Shown here: piece after piece, positions 5,785-6,376 of the stretch | Numbering within the stretch: the stretch's first letter is position 1 | How the letters are laid out: every line of letters begins with the position of its first letter | Translations under genes and position numbers: made by a program | Source of the DNA: Tissierellia bacterium | GTDB lineage: Bacteria; Bacillota_A; Clostridia; Tissierellales; Peptoniphilaceae | Length of the DNA: 6,376 bases | Reading direction: 5' to 3' | NCBI GenBank assembly: GCA_012513395.1 | Contig: JAAZCH010000126.1 | Location: 1 to 6,376 of the forward strand | Notes under the pieces: model-generated | Database searches by the model: none | What the model saw: the letters and a program-made list of their open reading frames with translations, nothing else | Told to the model about the DNA's origin: nothing

Positions 5785-6291
5785 TTAAATCTCCTCAAGT
5801 TTGCTTATTCGGTATCTCCATATAGGGAGTGTAATTAGTCCAAAAATCATATACTTTAAGAAAAGACTTAACATATGATTCTGTGATAGAATAATATCTC
5901 CATTAAAAGTAAAATCATGAATAAATATTTGGATTACAGGACTTAGTAGTCCAATGGCAAATGGAACGGCAATAGACACACCTACAAATGCAATGAATAG
6001 GTTAAGTGCATTACTAATCACAGGGAAGGTATCGTTGATAAATAAAATTAAAAGTCCATACATAAGTATTGCAAGGATTCCAATACCTGCATTAAGAAGA
6101 TATTGTAATTTACCATCAACAAGTTTTACTGATACATTGGGATGGAAAAAGTATATTGAGTAAAAAAATATAACAAAAAAATCAACTTCAAAAGCCAAGG
6201 TTTTAAAAGAAAATAAAGTAATATTTTTATAAAGTTTTACAAAGAGGATTGCTATTGTTAAACATATTCCTATAAATAATCCTATAGGCAT
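5785..6291 (-). CDS. Uncharacterised multi-pass membrane protein
   Basis: This encodes 168 residues dominated by hydrophobic segments at about 3-20, 33-50, 65-86, 95-124 (possibly two helices or one long one) and 141-157, so four to five membrane passes. Short polar loops lie between (HPNVSVKLVDGK at 50-61; HDFTFNGDIILSQNH at 125-139), and the tail RYRISKLEEI is charged. No transport, enzyme or signalling motif can be recognised. The start is ATG at 6291 on the minus strand, preceded by AGGAAG (6297-6302, minus strand) at normal spacing, and an extended -10 promoter lies about 50 bases further out. It is convergent with the zinc-finger gene and shares its terminator, so it is an independent unit and not obviously linked to the nuclease cluster. 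Confidence 0.82.
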   Translation of the reverse strand: MPIGLFIGICLTIAILFVKLYKNITLFSFKTLAFEVDFFVIFFYSIYFFHPNVSVKLVDGKLQYLLNAGIGILAILMYGLLILFINDTFPVISNALNLFIAFVGVSIAVPFAIGLLSPVIQIFIHDFTFNGDIILSQNHMLSLFLKYMIFGLITLPIWRYRISKLEEI

Positions 6292-6342
6292 ATTGACTTC
6301 CTAAAATTAATATTTATATTTTCTGTGCCATCTTACAAATAA

Positions 6343-6351
6343 ATTATACCA
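6343..6351 (-). promoter_or_regulatory. Extended -10 promoter for the membrane-protein gene
   Basis: Read on the minus strand, this is TGGTATAAT, a perfect TATAAT with the TG dinucleotide one base upstream that characterises extended -10 promoters. No good -35 is visible 17 bases upstream (GGCAGC), which is typical for this class. Transcription would begin near 6336 and leave a leader of about 45 nt before the ATG. Confidence 0.55.
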
Positions 6352-6376
6352 CTTAGCTAGGGCAGGCTGCCAGACC

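Noticed and set aside
5954..6163. Plus-strand 69-codon frame
   Set aside because: It is antisense to the membrane-protein gene, whose hydrophobic segments, SD, promoter and terminator all support the minus strand.
6360..6371. Short palindrome GGCAG-G-CTGCC at the right edge
   Set aside because: The loop is a single base and the arms are only 5 bp, too short to form a terminator. It could be part of a larger structure cut off by the window end, but nothing more can be said.
1..6376. CRISPR array, tRNA, integrase or transposase
   Set aside because: I found no regularly spaced repeats, no tRNA-like cloverleaf and no protein with recombinase motifs, so any mobile nature is inferred only from composition and gene content.

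Overview
The window looks like low-GC Bacillota DNA, probably from a Clostridia-like anaerobe. The gene-bearing part is very AT-rich, ribosome binding sites are strong (AGGAGG, GGGAGGGG, AAGGGGTG), GTG and TTG starts are used beside ATG, and several products resemble small DUF and zinc-ribbon families familiar from Bacillota. Nothing here fixes the genus. I see no rRNA, tRNA, CRISPR array, integrase, transposase or complete insertion sequence.

Layout. Bases 1-74 hold the last codons of a gene that begins outside the window, in DNA of clearly higher GC than what follows. A perfect 9-bp inverted repeat (57-87) spans its stop. At about 90-116 the sequence turns AT-rich and enters a restriction-endonuclease-like gene (116-532) that keeps a PD-(D/E)XK core but appears to lack its N-terminal part. 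Next come two overlapping genes (591-1604 and 1591-1782): an unrecognised protein with a central helical, coiled-coil-like stretch, and a 63-residue zinc-ribbon protein with one hydrophobic segment.

After an 88-bp gap with a good sigma-A-like promoter there is a tight run of four genes. They encode a DUF4268 protein with an N-terminal NucS/RecB-like PD-(D/E)XK domain (1871-2986), a zinc-ribbon protein with an uncharacterised C-terminal domain (2997-3584), a second, unrelated-looking PD-(D/E)XK protein (3588-4754, TTG start), and a DUF6508-type protein (4770-5195). Gaps of 10, 3 and 15 bp suggest one transcript. A 101-bp spacer precedes a second small pair: a very acidic 75-residue protein (5297-5524) and a 60-residue zinc-finger protein of the type annotated Sec23/Sec24 zinc finger-containing (5536-5718). 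A bidirectional terminator (5726-5771) separates these from a convergent membrane-protein gene (5785-6291, minus strand), which has its own extended -10 promoter near the right end.

Reading. This is an accessory region of orphan genes with three separate PD-(D/E)XK cores and three Cys-rich zinc-binding proteins, and no methyltransferase, helicase or recognised defence partner. The most system-like parts are the 1871-4754 nuclease / zinc-ribbon / nuclease block and the overlapping 591/1591 pair. Genome defence or nucleic-acid processing is a reasonable guess for the nuclease block, but it rests on fold motifs and gene order only.
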